Origin: Halosegnis marinus | GTDB taxonomy: Archaea; Halobacteriota; Halobacteria; Halobacteriales; Haloarculaceae | Length of the DNA stretch: 64,000 nucleotides | Assembly (NCBI RefSeq): GCF_029338355.1 | Contig: NZ_CP119802.1 | Location: forward strand, 1,674,001 to 1,738,000 | Reading direction: 5' to 3' | In this document: positions 9,416 through 18,406 of the stretch, piece after piece | How the letters are laid out: each line of letters starts with the position of its first letter | Numbering within the stretch: position 1 is the stretch's first letter | Notes under the pieces: generated by a model | Databases searched by the model: none | Told to the model about the DNA's origin: nothing | The model's input: the letters and a program-made list of their open reading frames with translations, nothing else | Position numbers and translations under genes: made by a program

Positions 9416-10494
9416 CAGCGGAACCCCCCGGAGCCGCTCCGGTCGCCGTTCGGGTCGAAGGCGTCCCGGATGCCGTCGCCGACGAGGTTGATGGCCATCA
9501 CGAACAGGAAGATGGCGAGGCCGGGGAACACGCCGGCCCACCACCGCCCGCGGGCGATGGAGTCCTGCTCGACGTTCAACATCACGCCCCACTCGGCGGT
9601 CGCCGGCGACAGCCCGAGGCCGATGAAGCCCAGCGCGGCCGCCGTCAGCACGGTCGTGCCGATGGACAGCGTCGCCTGGACGATGACCGGGGCCATCGCG
9701 TTGGGGAGGATGTGCCGGAGGATCAGCGACCGGTCCCGCGCGCCCAACGCGCGGGCGGCGGTGACGTACTCGTTCTGCTTGACGCTGAGCACCTCCCCGC
9801 GGATGATGCGGGCGTACGACAGCCAGCCGACGGCCACGAGCGCGAGCACCAGCTCCCAGTAGCCCCGGCCGAGGATGGCGATGACCGCGATCGCCAGCAC
9901 GATGAACGGGAACGCGTAGAGCATGTCGACCAGCCGCATGATGGCGCTGTCGACGTAGCCGCCGTAGTAGCCGGCGATGGCGCCCAGGGGGACGCCGACG
10001 CCGAGCGCGACGGCGACGGCGATGAAGCCGATGGAGATGCTCCAGCGGCCGCCGAACATCACTCGCGAGAGGATGTCGCGGCCGGCCCAGTCGGTCCCCA
10101 TCAGCCGGTAGCCGAGGGGTTCGTCGTTGCCGAAGCTCTCCAGGCTCGGCGGCGAGTGGCCGAGCAACACGTCCTGCTCGGCCGGGTCGGCCGGCGCGAG
10201 CGAGAGCGGTTGGACGGTCTGGCCGGCGAGGGCCGGAACCCACTCGGGCAGGCTGATGGGGCGGGCGAACACCGCCATGAACACCATCACGCCGATGATG
10301 CCCGCGCCCAACAGCGCGAGTCGGTTGCGCTTGAAGCGCCGCCAGGCGTAGTAGAGCCGACCGTGGCCCTCCTCCTGGCGCATGTCCGGTATCCAATCCG
10401 AGAGCTGCTCGCGGCTCGTGACGCGCTCGGCGTCGAAGCCGTCGACGCTGATACGGCCGCGTTCGGTTGTTCTGTTTGGTGATTCTGTTGCCAT
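9415..10494 (-). CDS. dppC: Peptide ABC transporter permease (DppC type)
   Basis: A 359-residue inner permease with the DppC/OppC N-terminal segment (WRRFKRNRLALLGAGIIGVM). After a long loop on the outer side it has the core BPD_transp_1 domain with five to six hydrophobic segments and the EAA-type coupling loop (ARALGARDRSLILRHILPN). It should form the membrane channel with DppB. The 40 or so cytoplasmic residues before the first helix are long and acidic. Stop and start are coupled with dppD, and the gene follows dppB after one nucleotide. Confidence 0.92.
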   Translation of the reverse strand: MATESPNRTTERGRISVDGFDAERVTSREQLSDWIPDMRQEEGHGRLYYAWRRFKRNRLALLGAGIIGVMVFMAVFARPISLPEWVPALAGQTVQPLSLAPADPAEQDVLLGHSPPSLESFGNDEPLGYRLMGTDWAGRDILSRVMFGGRWSISIGFIAVAVALGVGVPLGAIAGYYGGYVDSAIMRLVDMLYAFPFIVLAIAVIAILGRGYWELVLALVAVGWLSYARIIRGEVLSVKQNEYVTAARALGARDRSLILRHILPNAMAPVIVQATLSIGTTVLTAAALGFIGLGLSPATAEWGVMLNVEQDSIARGRWWAGVFPGLAIFLFVMAINLVGDGIRDAFDPNGDRSGSGGFR

Positions 10495-10495
10495 T

Positions 10496-11446
10496 TTAGT
10501 ACCGTATCCGCGGGTCGAGGTAGGCGTAGAGCACGTCGGCGACGAGGTTCGCGAGTATCACCGACACGCCGATGATCAACACCAGTGCCTGGATGATCGG
10601 GAAGTCGCGGTTGCCGACCCGGTCGACCAGGAGCCGGCCGATGCCGGGGTAGGAGAACACGATTTCGACGACGACGGAGCCGCTGACGATGAAGGCTATC
10701 TGTATCGCCGCGACCGTGACGACGGAGATGAGCGAGTTCCGCAACACGTGCTTGGTGACGACCGTCCGCTCCGGCAGCCCCTTCGCGCGGGCCGTCCGCA
10801 CGTAGTCCTTGTCGAGCTCCTCGACCATCGACGAGCGCATCAGCCGCATCAACAGCGCGGTCGCGCCGGTGCCGATGGCGATGGCCGGGAGGACGGTGTA
10901 GCCGAGCATCGCCGGGCTGAACAGCCCCTGGTCGGTCGGCGGCAGCACCGGGAAGACGTCGAGCCAGCTCCCGAAGACGAGGATCAGGAGCAGCCCGAGC
11001 CAGAAGTTCGGCAGCGCGATGCCGACCAGCGCGAAGACGCGGCTGAGCTGGTCGACGTTCGTGTTCCGGTAGTAGGCCGCGGCGATGCCCGCCGGGATGG
11101 CGGTGATGAGGGTGACGCCGAAGGCCATCGAGCCCATCACGAGCGTGAACGGGAGCCGGTCCATGACCTCCGCGCTGACCGGCCGGCGGGTCACTATCGA
11201 CTGGCCGAAGTCGAACTGTGCGGCGTCGACCACCCAGTCGATGTACTGGATGTACACCGGCTGGTCGAGCCCGTACTGGGCGCGGATCTGCGCCTCCGTC
11301 TCCGGGTCGAGGTCCGCGAACAGCGTGATGAAGTCGATCGGGTCGCCGGGGATGATGTGGACCATCCCGAACGTGATGAGCGAGATACCCAGCAGTAAGG
11401 GGACGGTTATCAGGACGCGTTTCAGAATGTACCGCTGTAAACTCAT
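10496..11446 (-). CDS. dppB: Peptide ABC transporter permease (DppB type)
   Basis: A 316-residue permease with the family start MSLQRYILKRVLITVPLLLG, a GMVHIIPGDPID motif typical of DppB/OppB, and six predicted membrane segments. The EAA loop is VRTARAKGLPERTVVTKHVLRNSL. It partners with DppC. It lies 21 nt after the binding-protein gene, so the order in the operon is binding protein, B, C, D, F. Confidence 0.93.
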   Translation of the reverse strand: MSLQRYILKRVLITVPLLLGISLITFGMVHIIPGDPIDFITLFADLDPETEAQIRAQYGLDQPVYIQYIDWVVDAAQFDFGQSIVTRRPVSAEVMDRLPFTLVMGSMAFGVTLITAIPAGIAAAYYRNTNVDQLSRVFALVGIALPNFWLGLLLILVFGSWLDVFPVLPPTDQGLFSPAMLGYTVLPAIAIGTGATALLMRLMRSSMVEELDKDYVRTARAKGLPERTVVTKHVLRNSLISVVTVAAIQIAFIVSGSVVVEIVFSYPGIGRLLVDRVGNRDFPIIQALVLIIGVSVILANLVADVLYAYLDPRIRY

Positions 11447-11467
11447 GAATAGCGTGTGCTAAGTGAG

Positions 11468-13180
11468 TTACTGCGGGGGGAGCGTCACCTGGTCGAGGTG
11501 GGGCTTGTACAGGGTGTCGTAGCGGTTGCTGGAGTTGGGGTGTGGCTGCCAGTTGTTGACGTCGTTGACCGCGTCGGGGTTGACGACGTCTATCTGCTCG
11601 GAGGTCCACATGTTCGCCATCGGGAGCTCGTCGGCGACCAGCTCCTGGATGTCGTCGTAGATGGGCCGGCGGTTGTCCGCCCCGATGGTGACCTGCCCTT
11701 CCGCGATCAGGTCGTCCAGCTCCGCGTTCGCGTAGAGGTTCCAGTTGAACCCGTCGGGGACGTGCTGGTTCGAGCTCAGGAGCTGTTCGATGTGGCCGTT
11801 CGGGTCCGAGCCGCCGGTCCAGCCGATGCCGACGACGTCGCTACTCTGGGCGGCGCCCTCGGGGTCGAGCAGGAACGGGACGAGGTCGTCGAACGCCCGC
11901 ACGTCCAGCTCCGCCGACAGCGCGTCGATGTCGTCGAACCGCTGCTGGATGACCTCCATCCAGCGCTCGCGCGTCCGGTTGACGTTGGTGATGAGCGCCA
12001 TCTCGAACGGGGGCTCGATACCCTCCTCCTCGAGCCCCTGCTCGATGAGCCGCTCCGCCTCCTCGGGGTCCTCGGCGACGTACTGGTCGATGAGCTCCTG
12101 TTCGCGGTCGGCGTCGAAGTACGCGCCCAGCCCGGGGCTTATCGGGCCGGCGAGGCCGGTCGCGCGGCCGCCGAACACCGCCTCGATGATGTCCGTCCGC
12201 GGGATGAGCTTCGTCAGCCCGCGCCGGAAGTTGTTGTTGGTGTACGGCGACACCTGCACGGGGTAGGTGATGAAGTCGAAGCCGACGGCGCTGTCGGCGA
12301 CGACCGTCCCCGTCTGGTTCTCCCACTGCTGCAGTTCGAACGGGGCGGGGTTGTCTATCATCCCCAGCTCGCCGTTCGCCATGGCCTCCTCCTGGGTGAC
12401 CTGCTCGGTGATGACGCGGATGGTGACCCGGTCCCACGGAGCCGTCGTCGGGTAGTCGTCCCCGTCGTACCAGTGGTCCTCGTAGGGGGTGAACACGACC
12501 CGGTCCTCGGGCTGGAACGTGTCCAGCACGAACGGGCCGGTGCCGACGGACTCCGAGGCGAAGTCGAAGTCGTCGGTCTCGGGCTCGGTGGTGATGCCGT
12601 CGACGCCGCTCGGGAGGATCGGCACCGCGCTCAGGTTCGTGAGGTACGGCGCGTACGGCTCCTCGGAGGTGAGCTCGACGGTGTAGTCGTCCACGACGGT
12701 CACGTCGCTGATCCAGGAGACGTCGGCGTTGTTCGTCGTCCCGCTGGTCCGGTTGATGGAGAACTCGACGTCCTCGGCGGTCAGTTCGTCGCCGGTGTGG
12801 AACGTCACGCCCTCGCGGATGGTGAACGTGTAGGTCGTCCCGTCCACCGTCCAGTCGGTCGCCAGTTCCCCGCGGAACTCCGAGAGGTCGAACGTCGGCG
12901 AGACGAGGTTCTCGTACGAGAACGCCCCGATGGTGGAGTTCGACGTCGCGTCCGTGATGATGGTCGGGTCGAAGGTCCCGGGGTTCGCCCCCGCCGAGGC
13001 GACGAACTCCCCGGTCTGGACGTTCGACGGGTCGACCGGCGTGGAGGTGGTGCCCCCGTCGTCGTCGGTCGGCGTGGAGTCGCCGCTCGAACAGCCGGCG
13101 ATACTGATCGTCGCCCCCGCTCCCATCGCCGCGAGGACTTTTCGTCGCGTGCTTTTCGTAGCCTCTGTGCCACGTGACAT
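11468..13180 (-). CDS. Tat-exported lipoprotein, extracytoplasmic peptide-binding protein (SBP family 5)
   Basis: A 570-residue solute-binding protein, first gene of the peptide importer operon. The N-terminus has a twin-arginine signal (STRRKVLAAMGAG) followed by a lipobox ISIAGC, so it should be exported folded and lipid-anchored. An acidic Ser/Thr linker (SSGDSTPTDDDGG) precedes the SBP_bac_5 fold with typical strings such as GVTFHTGDELTAEDVEFSINR and GTGPFVLDTFQPEDRVVF. The C-terminal lobe has the usual IYDDIQELVADELPMANMW segment. Family 5 proteins bind peptides, but some bind nickel or sugars. The start is fixed by the signal peptide. Confidence 0.93.
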   Translation of the reverse strand: MSRGTEATKSTRRKVLAAMGAGATISIAGCSSGDSTPTDDDGGTTSTPVDPSNVQTGEFVASAGANPGTFDPTIITDATSNSTIGAFSYENLVSPTFDLSEFRGELATDWTVDGTTYTFTIREGVTFHTGDELTAEDVEFSINRTSGTTNNADVSWISDVTVVDDYTVELTSEEPYAPYLTNLSAVPILPSGVDGITTEPETDDFDFASESVGTGPFVLDTFQPEDRVVFTPYEDHWYDGDDYPTTAPWDRVTIRVITEQVTQEEAMANGELGMIDNPAPFELQQWENQTGTVVADSAVGFDFITYPVQVSPYTNNNFRRGLTKLIPRTDIIEAVFGGRATGLAGPISPGLGAYFDADREQELIDQYVAEDPEEAERLIEQGLEEEGIEPPFEMALITNVNRTRERWMEVIQQRFDDIDALSAELDVRAFDDLVPFLLDPEGAAQSSDVVGIGWTGGSDPNGHIEQLLSSNQHVPDGFNWNLYANAELDDLIAEGQVTIGADNRRPIYDDIQELVADELPMANMWTSEQIDVVNPDAVNDVNNWQPHPNSSNRYDTLYKPHLDQVTLPPQ

Positions 13181-13491
13181 GTTCCCATTCTTTGTGAGCG
13201 TCTACAAAGCACTATCGTTTTTTGGAGTCTTAGAGTCTCTGTGTCGTCATATCGGTGTATTAGCATTCTGCCGTGACATCTTCTGTCACTCCTCCGGGGC
13301 GGTCAAATCTATGAGTAGTGACATTTCGCTCTCCGTGTGCTCGACGGACGCCTGACGTCGCGCATGCCGACTCGTCCGCGGAGTCCCGGTCGCGTCTCGG
13401 GTCGCTCGGGCGCGGGCGCACCCACGGAACGCCTTCCGTTCGGGGGGTCGCGTTGGCAAGGTTCTTCCCGCCCCGCCCGCGACCCCGAACC
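13181..13491. other. Intergenic spacer between divergent genes (peptide importer and a membrane protein)
   Basis: About 310 bases. The 13190-13290 part is AT-richer than its surroundings and has A/T runs (for example the T6 tract near 13219) that probably belong to the promoter of the minus-strand peptide importer. The remainder is GC-rich with no convincing gene. Frames open here are basic shadows. Confidence 0.5.
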
Positions 13492-13893
13492 GTGACCGAA
13501 CAGCCCGCAGACGACGGCCCGTCTCCCGGCTTGGTCGTTCGGACGGTCGTCTTTCTCGCGGCCGTGGTCGGCGTGCCGACGGCGTTCGCGCTCGGCGGGC
13601 GCCTGCGCACGCTCGCACTCGGGGCCGTGAGCGTCCTCCTGCTCGCGGGCTTTCTCGTCGTCGGCTACCGTCACGCCCGCCGCCGGGGGTCGCTCCACCG
13701 CCACGCCGGCTTCCTGGTCGTCTGGCTCGGCGGCCTCCTGGCGGCCGGACGGCTCGCCCGCACGGCGAGCGGTCGGCTCCCGGAACCGGTCCCGTACCTC
13801 CTGGCGGTGGGCGTCTCGCTCGGCGCGCTGTGGCTCGGGTCGCGACTCGCCTACGGCGGCGCGCTCACCCGGGCGCTCTTCGGGTCGCAGTAG
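13492..13893 (+). CDS. Small four-helix membrane protein, unknown function
   Basis: A 133-residue protein with a short acidic N-terminus (TEQPADDGPSPG) and four hydrophobic segments: VVRTVVFLAAVVGVPTAFAL, LALGAVSVLLLAGFLVVGY, AGFLVVWLGGLLAAGRLA and PYLLAVGVSLGALWLGSR. Loops are arginine-rich. The GTG at 13492 (VTEQPADD) is chosen; the frame is open upstream to 13318 but those residues are basic and low-complexity. I do not recognise the family. It lies just before the heliorhodopsin on the same strand, 197 nt apart. Confidence 0.65.
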   Translation: MTEQPADDGPSPGLVVRTVVFLAAVVGVPTAFALGGRLRTLALGAVSVLLLAGFLVVGYRHARRRGSLHRHAGFLVVWLGGLLAAGRLARTASGRLPEPVPYLLAVGVSLGALWLGSRLAYGGALTRALFGSQ

Positions 13894-14090
13894 CGCTCGG
13901 ACCCGACCCTCCGAAGTGAGGGCTGCCGGTGTGCGCTTCCGCCCTGCGGTCGACGTCGTCGCGCGCGAGACTGCGGTTCGTAGCCGATTCGAGCTCGCGG
14001 CAGGTCCGGTCCCCGTTCGAGCTCCGGAGCCTCCTGGAGCGTGGCAATCCTCCCAAAAGGGGATAACGGGCGGCTGTGAAGTCGTGGGCT

Positions 14091-14864
14091 ATGGGACAGA
14101 CGACGCCGGCCGACTGGAACCTCCGGCGGTTCAACGCCGTGATGGCCGTGTTGCACTTCGTACAGGGGGCCCTGATGCTGTATTTGAGCTCGTCGCGCGA
14201 GTGGACGATCACCGCGAACCGGCTCGGCTTCGACACCGAGGCCCAGCAGCTCGTGCCGGTGATGGAGCCCATCGGGACCATCGAGCTGGCCTACCTGGCC
14301 GTCGCGTTCCTGTTCATCTCGGCGCTGGCCCACGCGCTCATCGCGACGGTGCTGTACGACCGCTACGTCGAATACCTCGGCCAGGGGATGAACCCCTACC
14401 GCTGGTACGAGTACGCCGTCAGCGCGTCCATCATGATCGTCCTCATCGCGATGCTCGCGGGCGTGTGGGAACTCGGCTCGCTCACGGCGCTGTTCGGGCT
14501 CGTCGCCGTGATGAACCTCTGTGGATTGGTCATGGAGCGGCACAACCGCCTCACCGAGGAGACCGACTGGAGCTCCTTCGTCGTCGGCTGCATCGCCGGT
14601 ATCGTCCCGTGGATCGTCATCGCGATTACGGTGTTCCGCACGTTCGACGCCGGCGGGAACCCCCCGGACTTCGTGCTCGTCATCTACGCCTCGCTGTTCG
14701 TCCTGTTCAATCTGTTCGCCCTGAACATGTGGTTGCAGTACCGCGGCGTCTGGAAGTGGGAGGACTACCTCTACGGCGAGCGCACGTACATCGTGTTGAG
14801 CCTCGTCGCGAAGTCGCTGCTCGCGTGGCAGGTGTACTTCGGGGCGCTGAACTCGCCCGTCTGA
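14091..14864 (+). CDS. Heliorhodopsin
   Basis: A seven-helix retinal protein of the heliorhodopsin family, which differs from type-1 rhodopsins by inverted membrane orientation (N-terminus inside). The 257-residue sequence shows family landmarks: H22 in helix A (VLHFVQG), H81 in helix B, the NPYRWYEYAVSASIM motif of helix C with counterion E107, and SLVAKSLLAWQVYFGAL in helix G with the retinal Schiff-base lysine K241. E107 and K241 have the same numbers as in the founding heliorhodopsin 48C12. Heliorhodopsins show slow photocycles and no clear ion pumping, so a sensory or regulatory role is usually proposed. The start ATG at 14091 fits the family N-terminus; an in-frame ATG lies five codons upstream. 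It converges on a DICT-domain gene. No retinal synthesis gene is in the window. Confidence 0.95.
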   Translation: MGQTTPADWNLRRFNAVMAVLHFVQGALMLYLSSSREWTITANRLGFDTEAQQLVPVMEPIGTIELAYLAVAFLFISALAHALIATVLYDRYVEYLGQGMNPYRWYEYAVSASIMIVLIAMLAGVWELGSLTALFGLVAVMNLCGLVMERHNRLTEETDWSSFVVGCIAGIVPWIVIAITVFRTFDAGGNPPDFVLVIYASLFVLFNLFALNMWLQYRGVWKWEDYLYGERTYIVLSLVAKSLLAWQVYFGALNSPV

Positions 14865-14927
14865 ATCCCGCTCCCCATCGCGGCCGGGGCCGGTCTCAGC
14901 ACGGACACGCGCGAGGCGCCCCGCCCG

Positions 14928-15689
14928 TCAATCCAGGTCGTCGAGAATGCCGGCGGCGGTGGCGACGCGCTCGCCGTCGAACGTCCACAGGCCGTCCCAC
15001 TCGTTGTCCGCGCGTTCGAGCGAGACGAGCGCCGACGTCTCGTCCGCGCTCCCGGACCGGTACACGACGAACCAGGTCCGCCGGTACGGAGGGGTCGTGC
15101 CCGCGTGGACGTGGAGTCCGTCCGGCGGGTCGGAGTGGTCCGGAACGCCGTAGATATGCGTCTCGACGCCGCTTTCGCCGAGGCGCGAATACACCCGTCG
15201 CGTTCCGTGTTCGTCGTCGAGCCGCGAGAGCCGCTGGAACGACGCGTGGAGCGTCCCGTCGTCCGCCGCGAGCGCCTGCCGCTCGATGAACCGCGACAGC
15301 ACGACGAGCAGGAGCTTCTCCTTGTTCGAGGCGGGGTAGCCGCGCAGCCGGAACCTCGTCTCCGAGAGGGCACGCAACACGGCCGGCGCCTCGTACTCGT
15401 CGAGGCCCATCACGCCCGTCCGGTAGTTGTCGCTGTTGACGAGGAGGTAGCCGTTCACCAGCGAATCGAGCGGCGAGGTGGCGACGACCTCGTTCCCGTC
15501 GAGCAGGAGCACGCTCGCGTCGAGGCCGGGCGTCGCGACGTCGGTCGTCACGCTGACGGACTGCGCCTCGAAGGCGGTTTCGAGCAGTCGCGACAGCGGC
15601 GTCGAGCCGTCGGCATCGACGACGACGAGCGAGCGGTCCGTCGCCGGCACGTCGAGAAACGACTCGATTCGGTCGAGAACGGTCGCCAT
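14928..15689 (-). CDS. DICT-domain sensory protein
   Basis: A 253-residue soluble protein. The N-terminal half (about residues 15-140) has the DICT pattern: LVVVDADGSTPLSRLLETAF, then VLLLDGNEVVATSPLDSLVNGYLLVNSDNYRTGV. DICT domains accompany diguanylate cyclases, two-component systems and photoreceptor-type proteins, and are suspected light-response domains. The C-terminal half has a region (residues 120-250) with helices and beta strands including FIERQALAADDGTLHASFQRLSRL and a closing tryptophan-rich stretch. Haloarchaeal stand-alone DICT proteins often lie near rhodopsins or bacterio-opsin activators. It converges on the heliorhodopsin (63 nt between stops) and is about 90 nt downstream of a HalX response regulator on the same strand. 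No catalytic residues are evident. Confidence 0.8.
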   Translation of the reverse strand: MATVLDRIESFLDVPATDRSLVVVDADGSTPLSRLLETAFEAQSVSVTTDVATPGLDASVLLLDGNEVVATSPLDSLVNGYLLVNSDNYRTGVMGLDEYEAPAVLRALSETRFRLRGYPASNKEKLLLVVLSRFIERQALAADDGTLHASFQRLSRLDDEHGTRRVYSRLGESGVETHIYGVPDHSDPPDGLHVHAGTTPPYRRTWFVVYRSGSADETSALVSLERADNEWDGLWTFDGERVATAAGILDDLD

Positions 15690-15780
15690 TCTATTCGGTC
15701 CCGTCTCCGCGGGTCGCGGTCAAGAACGTCCGGTCGCAGTCGGCGCGTGAGTCGAGGCGAACACCTTTCACGGCCCTGCC

Positions 15781-16362
15781 TCAGAAGTCCCGTATCAGTG
15801 CGTCCCGTTCCTCGTCGGAGAGCGCCGTGAGCTGCTCGTCGGCCTCCCGCCGCAGGCGATCGCGCGTTTCGAGCAGGTCCTGGAACTCCGCGTTCGTCTC
15901 CAACGCCGTCTCGCTGTGGTTCGCACGGAGCACCTCGATCTTCCGGAGCGTCGAGAACAGCTCGCCGACGTGTCGGTCGTACGCCCGCCGCCGCAGGACA
16001 CTCTCGACCGTGGCCGTGAGTTCGTCGCCCGTGACCGGCTTCTCGAGGTAGTCGTCGAACGGCATGTCCGCGATGTCCGTCTCGGGCGTCACGCCCGTCA
16101 CCATCACGACGGGCATCTCGTAGCCGCGGTCGCGTATCGTTTCGAGCACCTCGTGGCCGCTCAGCTCGGGCATGCGACGGTCGAGCAGGACGACGTCCAC
16201 CCCGTCGAGTCGGTCGAGCGCCTCGGCGCCGGAGCCGGCGGTCCGAACCGTGTAGTCGTCGAGCCAGAGGGCGAACGCCTCCGTCACGTTCGGCTCGTCG
16301 TCGACGGCGAGGACGACCGCCGCCTCGTCGTCGGTCGGCTCCGCCGCCATGGGCTCCGACAT
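15781..16362 (-). CDS. HalX-domain response regulator
   Basis: A 193-residue receiver protein. The REC domain (about 14-125) has the acidic pocket DDE at 21-23, the phospho-acceptor D61 in VVLLDRRMPELSG, the switch T89, and the conserved K108 in YLEKPV. The C-terminal HalX domain (about 125-190) is a helical module specific to haloarchaeal response regulators, with no obvious DNA-binding helix. The ATG at 16362 is preceded at about 5 nt by GGAGGGG, a plausible Shine-Dalgarno; an adjacent GTG at 16365 is an alternative. No histidine kinase is nearby. It is probably co-transcribed with the DICT gene. Confidence 0.92.
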   Translation of the reverse strand: MSEPMAAEPTDDEAAVVLAVDDEPNVTEAFALWLDDYTVRTAGSGAEALDRLDGVDVVLLDRRMPELSGHEVLETIRDRGYEMPVVMVTGVTPETDIADMPFDDYLEKPVTGDELTATVESVLRRRAYDRHVGELFSTLRKIEVLRANHSETALETNAEFQDLLETRDRLRREADEQLTALSDEERDALIRDF

Positions 16363-16726
16363 CACCGACCCCTCCGGTTCCGTGAACGCGCCGCGGGGCT
16401 CGCGTCCGCACGCCCCTCGGTGCCGTGTACCGCTGCGTGGCGAGAACGCCGCACGCCGTCCGTCCCGTCACCGCCGGCCGGTGACACTGTCACGGTCGCT
16501 CCCCACTGTCGGTGTCCGATACCGTGTCGCGCCGCCCAGATACGTCGCTGCGGTTCCCCATTCGTCTCCTCGGTAGTCACACGATTATCGGATATATAGC
16601 TGCTTGGAAAATGTCGAATAGCGAATAGTATCCGGCGGGGCCGATGGGGAGGCGCGTTCGATGTGGCGGCCGCCGCGAGGCGTCGGTACACGGTCGAAAA
16701 GGTGGATACAGTCGGATTCCGGGCGC
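16363..16726. other. Intergenic spacer with an AT-rich promoter-like segment
   Basis: About 360 bases between two minus-strand genes. The 16580-16630 part is AT-rich with a TATATA-like element near 16592-16598. On the minus strand it could start a transcript with a leader of roughly 200 nt before the response regulator. A minus-strand frame at 16490-16561 (23 codons, GAGGAG upstream) would fall in that leader. I do not call it as a gene. Confidence 0.4.
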
Positions 16727-18406
16727 TCAGTCGGACTCGGCGAACGGCGTGTCGTTGTGCCGCGCCTGTTCGCCCTCGAAGACGACGTCGAAGCCGAACG
16801 AGTCGGACTGGATGCTGTTGTCCGTGTCGAGCGGTACGGACCACTCGAAGCCGAGGTAGTAGTCCGAACACGCCTCGAAGCGGGCCGGGTCGGCGTCGAT
16901 CATCGGCGCGGCGTCGAGGACGACCCCCTCCTCCGTCGCCGCGACGAAGTCCGCGAGCGTCCCCTCGAACAGGAGCACGTCGCCGCAGATGTACAGCGCG
17001 ATGCGCTGGAACACGCCGACGACGTTGCCCTGCACGCTGCCGAACGTCAGCTGGCTGTTCGTGTCCGGATCCGCGGACGCCATCGTGCGCATCAGGTCGC
17101 GGGCCTCCAGGATGTCACCGAGGTTGTTCGGGCTCGACGGCGCGAGGTCGTACTGGACCGTGTAGACGGTCGTCCCTTCACCCTTCGCCTCGCCCGCCTC
17201 CAGGCCGGCGGCGAGCACCGCGTCGTTGGTGTCGCTCCGGCTCTCGCGGCTCGCGAGCCCGTCGCCCAACAGGACGATGTTCGCGGCCGCGCCCGACTGG
17301 CCGTTCGTGGCGAGTTCGTCGCGCGCTTCCGCGATGCCGTCCTGCATGTTCGTCCCCTGGTCTCTGGGCCCCGGGCGCTCGGGGCCGATCTCGATGGCCT
17401 CGATGGCCGCGACGATGGTCGCGGGAGCGGTCCCCAGCGGCGAGACGACCTCGCCGTCGTTCCCGAAGGTGACGAAGCCGATGTTCGTGTCCGGGCACTC
17501 GGCCAGCGACTCCACGAGCGCGATCGCGCCGGCCTTCGCGGCCTCGAGCTTGCCCGGCTCGTAGTTGGTCTGGCCGGTCGCGCCCCGGATCGAGGCGTCG
17601 GCCTCGACCATCGAGCCCGAGCGGTCGAGCACGACCATCACGTCGCGCGGCTCGCCGTCGTTCGGCTCGTAAATGTTGTCGCCGTCGTCGTACCAGACGC
17701 GGACGTCGGTCGCGTCGGCGAGCTCGCCGAGGCCGTCCGTGTCCTCGCCCTCGTCGCCGACCTCGGGCTCCGTCTGGCCGTTCTCGGCCGACGTGACGTT
17801 CTCGGTCAGCAGCCGGAGGTAGCCGGGGTTGTCGAACAGGTGGAGCGAGAAGGTGACCTCCCCCCAGTCGCCGGGCTTGACGTCGTCGAGCTGGATGAGC
17901 CCGCCGTCGAGGTCCGCCGGAACGTCCGCGAAGTAGGCCGCCTTGTACGCGTTCGTCGCCTGGCGCAGCCCCGCGCTCGTGCCGAGATTGACGCCGGGGT
18001 TCTCGGCGGCGTAATCGAGTAGGAAGACGCCGAAGTCGGGGACGTAGTCCTGGATACCGTCGGGCTGGTTCGGGTTCGTCCCGGCGAGGACGGGCTCGTC
18101 CGCGTCGAAGACGATGCGGTCGATCTGCTCGCCGCGGCTGAACGGCACCGGCTCGTACTCGTAGGTCAGCGCGTCCGGGTACGCGTTGACGTACTCCAGC
18201 CCGTTCGGGCCGTAGTAGGTCTGCTGCCAGTCGACCTTCAGGTCGAAGCTGCCCGCGACCAGCGTGTTGTTCGTGAACTCCTCCTCGTCGGAGAAGAGCG
18301 CGCTCGTTCCGAGACCGGCACCCGCGGACGCGAGGCCGACGGCCCCGAGGCCGGCGAGCACCTTGCGCCGCGAGAGGTTGTACAGGTGTGCGTTGTCTTG
18401 CTGCAT
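16727..18406 (-). CDS. Exported von Willebrand factor A protein with SipW-dependent-type N-terminus
   Basis: A 559-residue secreted protein. The N-terminus carries a twin-arginine-like signal (LSRRKVLAGLGAVGLASAGAG) followed by SALFSDEEEFTNNTLVAGSFDLKVDW. This second block matches TasA/camelysin-like SipW-dependent proteins (Ala-x-Phe-S-D plus N-T-F/L-x-A-G-T/S-F). A beta-rich region comes next, then a vWA domain from about residue 255 with an intact MIDAS motif D261-x-S263-x-S265 (VMVVLDRSGSM) and a later T-N-M-Q-D-G loop. The vWA suggests metal-dependent adhesion or assembly at the cell surface. Two HalX response regulators flank the gene. A matching SipW-type peptidase is not in the window. 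Confidence 0.85.
   Translation of the reverse strand: MQQDNAHLYNLSRRKVLAGLGAVGLASAGAGLGTSALFSDEEEFTNNTLVAGSFDLKVDWQQTYYGPNGLEYVNAYPDALTYEYEPVPFSRGEQIDRIVFDADEPVLAGTNPNQPDGIQDYVPDFGVFLLDYAAENPGVNLGTSAGLRQATNAYKAAYFADVPADLDGGLIQLDDVKPGDWGEVTFSLHLFDNPGYLRLLTENVTSAENGQTEPEVGDEGEDTDGLGELADATDVRVWYDDGDNIYEPNDGEPRDVMVVLDRSGSMVEADASIRGATGQTNYEPGKLEAAKAGAIALVESLAECPDTNIGFVTFGNDGEVVSPLGTAPATIVAAIEAIEIGPERPGPRDQGTNMQDGIAEARDELATNGQSGAAANIVLLGDGLASRESRSDTNDAVLAAGLEAGEAKGEGTTVYTVQYDLAPSSPNNLGDILEARDLMRTMASADPDTNSQLTFGSVQGNVVGVFQRIALYICGDVLLFEGTLADFVAATEEGVVLDAAPMIDADPARFEACSDYYLGFEWSVPLDTDNSIQSDSFGFDVVFEGEQARHNDTPFAESD

Noticed and set aside
8348-10396. 682-codon minus-strand frame covering dppD and part of dppC
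   Set aside because: The upstream half is another frame of dppC; dppD starts at 9415 with a TGATG overlap.
16362-16871. 169-codon minus-strand frame upstream of the HalX regulator
   Set aside because: Contains no domain, is basic, and overlaps the end of the vWA gene in another frame.
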